Source: an uncultured Prevotella sp.
GTDB taxonomy: Bacteria > Bacteroidota > Bacteroidia > Bacteroidales > Bacteroidaceae
Assembly (NCBI GenBank): GCA_937906765.1
Contig: CALCUV010000313.1
Span: 1-7,852 of the forward strand
Direction: 5' to 3'
Length of the DNA: 7,852 bases
The first letter of the stretch is position 1. The number at the start of each line of letters is the position of its first letter. Shown one piece after another: positions 6,903-7,852 of this stretch. Below the pieces are notes generated by a model that did not search any database, was not told the origin of the DNA, and worked only from the letters and a program-made list of their open reading frames with translations. The position numbers and the translations under genes were made by a program.

Positions 6903-7697
6903 ATGAAACAATACTTAGACCTTCTCCGCAGAATCAAGGAAGAAGGTGTCATAAAGACAGATAGAACCGGCACTGGCACAAAGTCCGTGTTTGGTCACCA
7001 AATGCGCTTCAACTTAGCCGATGGGTTCCCCTTGGTTACGACTAAAAAGTGTCACCTCAAGTCTATCATCTACGAACTCCTCTGGTTTTTAAAAGGAGAT
7101 ACCAATGTAAAGTACCTCCAAGAGAATGGTGTGCGCATCTGGAACGAATGGGCGGATGAGAATGGCGACCTTGGTCACGTCTATGGGTATCAGTGGCGCT
7201 CATGGCCCGATTACAAAGGCGGACATATCGACCAAATTTCTCAGGTTATCGAACAAATCAAAAACAATCCCGACTCCCGTCGTCTCCTTGTCTCTGCTTG
7301 GAACGTAGCAGAGGTTGATGAAATGGCACTTCCCCCTTGCCACCTGCTCTTCCAGTTCTACGTGGCCGACGGTCGACTTTCGTTGCAACTCTATCAACGT
7401 TCGGCAGACTGCTTCCTCGGTGTGCCTTTCAACATCGCCTCTTACTCGCTCCTCCTTCTCATGGTGGCACAAGTTTGTGGGTTAGAACCTGGTGAATTTG
7501 TCCATACGACGGGCGACACTCACCTTTATTTGAACCACATGGAGCAGACAGATTTACAACTTTCGCGAGAACCGCGTCCGCTTCCGACGATGCGTCTCAA
7601 CCCTGACGTGAAAAATATCTTCGACTTCAAGTACGAAGACTTTGAACTTCTTAATTACGACCCACACCCTCACATTAAGGGCATCGTAGCGGTATAA
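6903..7697 (+). CDS. thyA: Thymidylate synthase
   Basis: 264 residues, the same length as E. coli ThyA and collinear with it. It methylates dUMP to dTMP in the cytoplasm using 5,10-methylenetetrahydrofolate, releasing dihydrofolate, and supplies DNA synthesis. Key residues fall at E. coli numbering: the catalytic Cys146 in LPPCH, Arg21 in the phosphate loop (TDRTGTGT), Glu58, Trp80 and Tyr94, the Arg126-Arg127 pair that binds phosphate across the dimer, Ser167 and Asp169 in QRSADCF, Asn177, and His207 and Tyr209 in THLYLNH. Nothing is truncated or replaced. ATG 6903 is the natural start, since MKQYLDLL aligns with the family N-terminus. It seems to have its own promoter. No clear terminator follows, so read-through into a downstream gene is plausible. 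In many bacteria that gene is folA, which recycles dihydrofolate, but it is not visible here. Confidence 0.99.
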   Translation: MKQYLDLLRRIKEEGVIKTDRTGTGTKSVFGHQMRFNLADGFPLVTTKKCHLKSIIYELLWFLKGDTNVKYLQENGVRIWNEWADENGDLGHVYGYQWRSWPDYKGGHIDQISQVIEQIKNNPDSRRLLVSAWNVAEVDEMALPPCHLLFQFYVADGRLSLQLYQRSADCFLGVPFNIASYSLLLLMVAQVCGLEPGEFVHTTGDTHLYLNHMEQTDLQLSREPRPLPTMRLNPDVKNIFDFKYEDFELLNYDPHPHIKGIVAV

Positions 7698-7700
7698 GGG

Positions 7701-7733
7701 GAAAGGAGAAATGAGAAAGGAGAAATGAGAAAG
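7701..7733. repeat. 14-bp purine-only-like tandem repeat, left arm
   Basis: The unit GAAAGGAGAAATGA occurs twice without mismatch (7701-7714, 7715-7728), followed by the first five bases of a third copy (to 7733). It begins three bases after the thyA stop codon. Apart from one T per unit the strand is all purine. Each unit has the form AAAGGAG-AA-ATG. An inverted, slightly diverged copy lies at 7818-7844. Strand-slippage expansion is the likely origin (inference). Confidence 0.85.
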
Positions 7734-7745
7734 TCCATTCGGACT
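7732..7745 (+). other. Small hairpin between the repeat arms
   Basis: AGTCC (7732-7736) and GGACT (7741-7745) form a perfect 5-bp stem with loop ATTC. No T-run follows, so it is not an intrinsic terminator on its own. It sits directly at the inner edge of the left repeat arm. Confidence 0.35.
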
Positions 7746-7817
7746 AATATGTACCTCATATCCCCTTTCGACTTCCTCTTCACCCTATACTATATTCTCA
7801 CTCCGCAAGGCCTTTCT

Positions 7818-7844
7818 CCTTTCTCATTTTTCCTTTCTCATTTT
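7818..7844. repeat. 14-bp pyrimidine-rich tandem repeat, right arm (inverted copy)
   Basis: CCTTTCTCATTTTT (7818-7831) is followed by the same unit lacking one T (7832-7844). Read on the opposite strand, the unit is AAAAATGAGAAAGG, one base different from a rotation of the left-arm unit (AGAAATGAGAAAGG). Bases 7705-7733 and about 7817-7846 can pair over nearly 28 bp with one bulge and one G-T(U) position, around a loop of about 85 bases. Confidence 0.8.
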
Positions 7845-7852
7845 CCTATGCT

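Larger units (their letters stand above)
7725..7852 (+). other. Open frame running off the window end (doubtful coding)
   Basis: From the ATG at 7725, inside the second repeat unit, the frame stays open for 42 whole codons to the window edge. AAAGGAG lies two bases ahead. The predicted peptide starts MRKSIRTNMYLISPF and is rich in Phe, Leu, Ser and Tyr, as would be expected from translating pyrimidine-rich DNA, which has few stop codons. The ATG at 7848 is in the same frame and could instead be the start of the next gene. I regard real coding from 7725 as unlikely but not excluded. Confidence 0.15.

Noticed and set aside
1..7852. tRNA, rRNA, CRISPR, insertion sequence or defence system
   Set aside because: No cloverleaf ending in CCA or with a T-arm consensus, no regularly spaced repeats with unique spacers, and no transposase, integrase, nuclease or toxin motifs were found in any translated frame I read.

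Overview
The window reads as a stretch of a Bacteroidales chromosome, most like Prevotella or a close relative. The signs are Bacteroidetes-type promoter elements (TAnnTTTG, once with an upstream TTTG at the usual spacing), no Shine-Dalgarno sequence ahead of the real genes, an A/T-rich leader before each start, and a SprE/PorW-like TPR protein, a family restricted to Bacteroidetes. Species assignment is inference from these traits, not from any search.

Layout: four protein genes all lie on the + strand and are separated by sizeable gaps with their own promoters and terminators, so they look like independent transcription units rather than one operon. (1) Positions 1-2423 hold the 3' part of a large TPR protein resembling the type IX secretion/gliding lipoprotein SprE/PorW; its 5' end lies outside the window. 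(2) After two hairpins and a 545-base gap comes an exported TPR protein of 549 residues (2969-4618) with a good Bacteroidetes promoter and a very strong terminator. (3) Positions 4959-6716 encode a 585-residue AspT/YidE/YbjL-type membrane transporter with two cytoplasmic TrkA_C (RCK_C) domains between two homologous membrane halves. (4) Positions 6903-7697 encode a full-length thymidylate synthase, ThyA, with every catalytic residue checked present at E. coli numbering. The last 155 bases hold a 14-bp purine-rich tandem repeat and an inverted, pyrimidine-rich copy of it, and may lead into a further gene cut off by the window end.

The genes do not form an evident pathway: two are cell-envelope TPR proteins, one is an inner-membrane transporter and one is a nucleotide biosynthesis enzyme. 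I see no mobile element, CRISPR array, tRNA, rRNA, phage or defence gene. No convincing new system is visible. The most unusual stretch is the inverted repeat array after thyA, where each repeat unit carries an AAGGAG-ATG arrangement that is atypical for this phylum.
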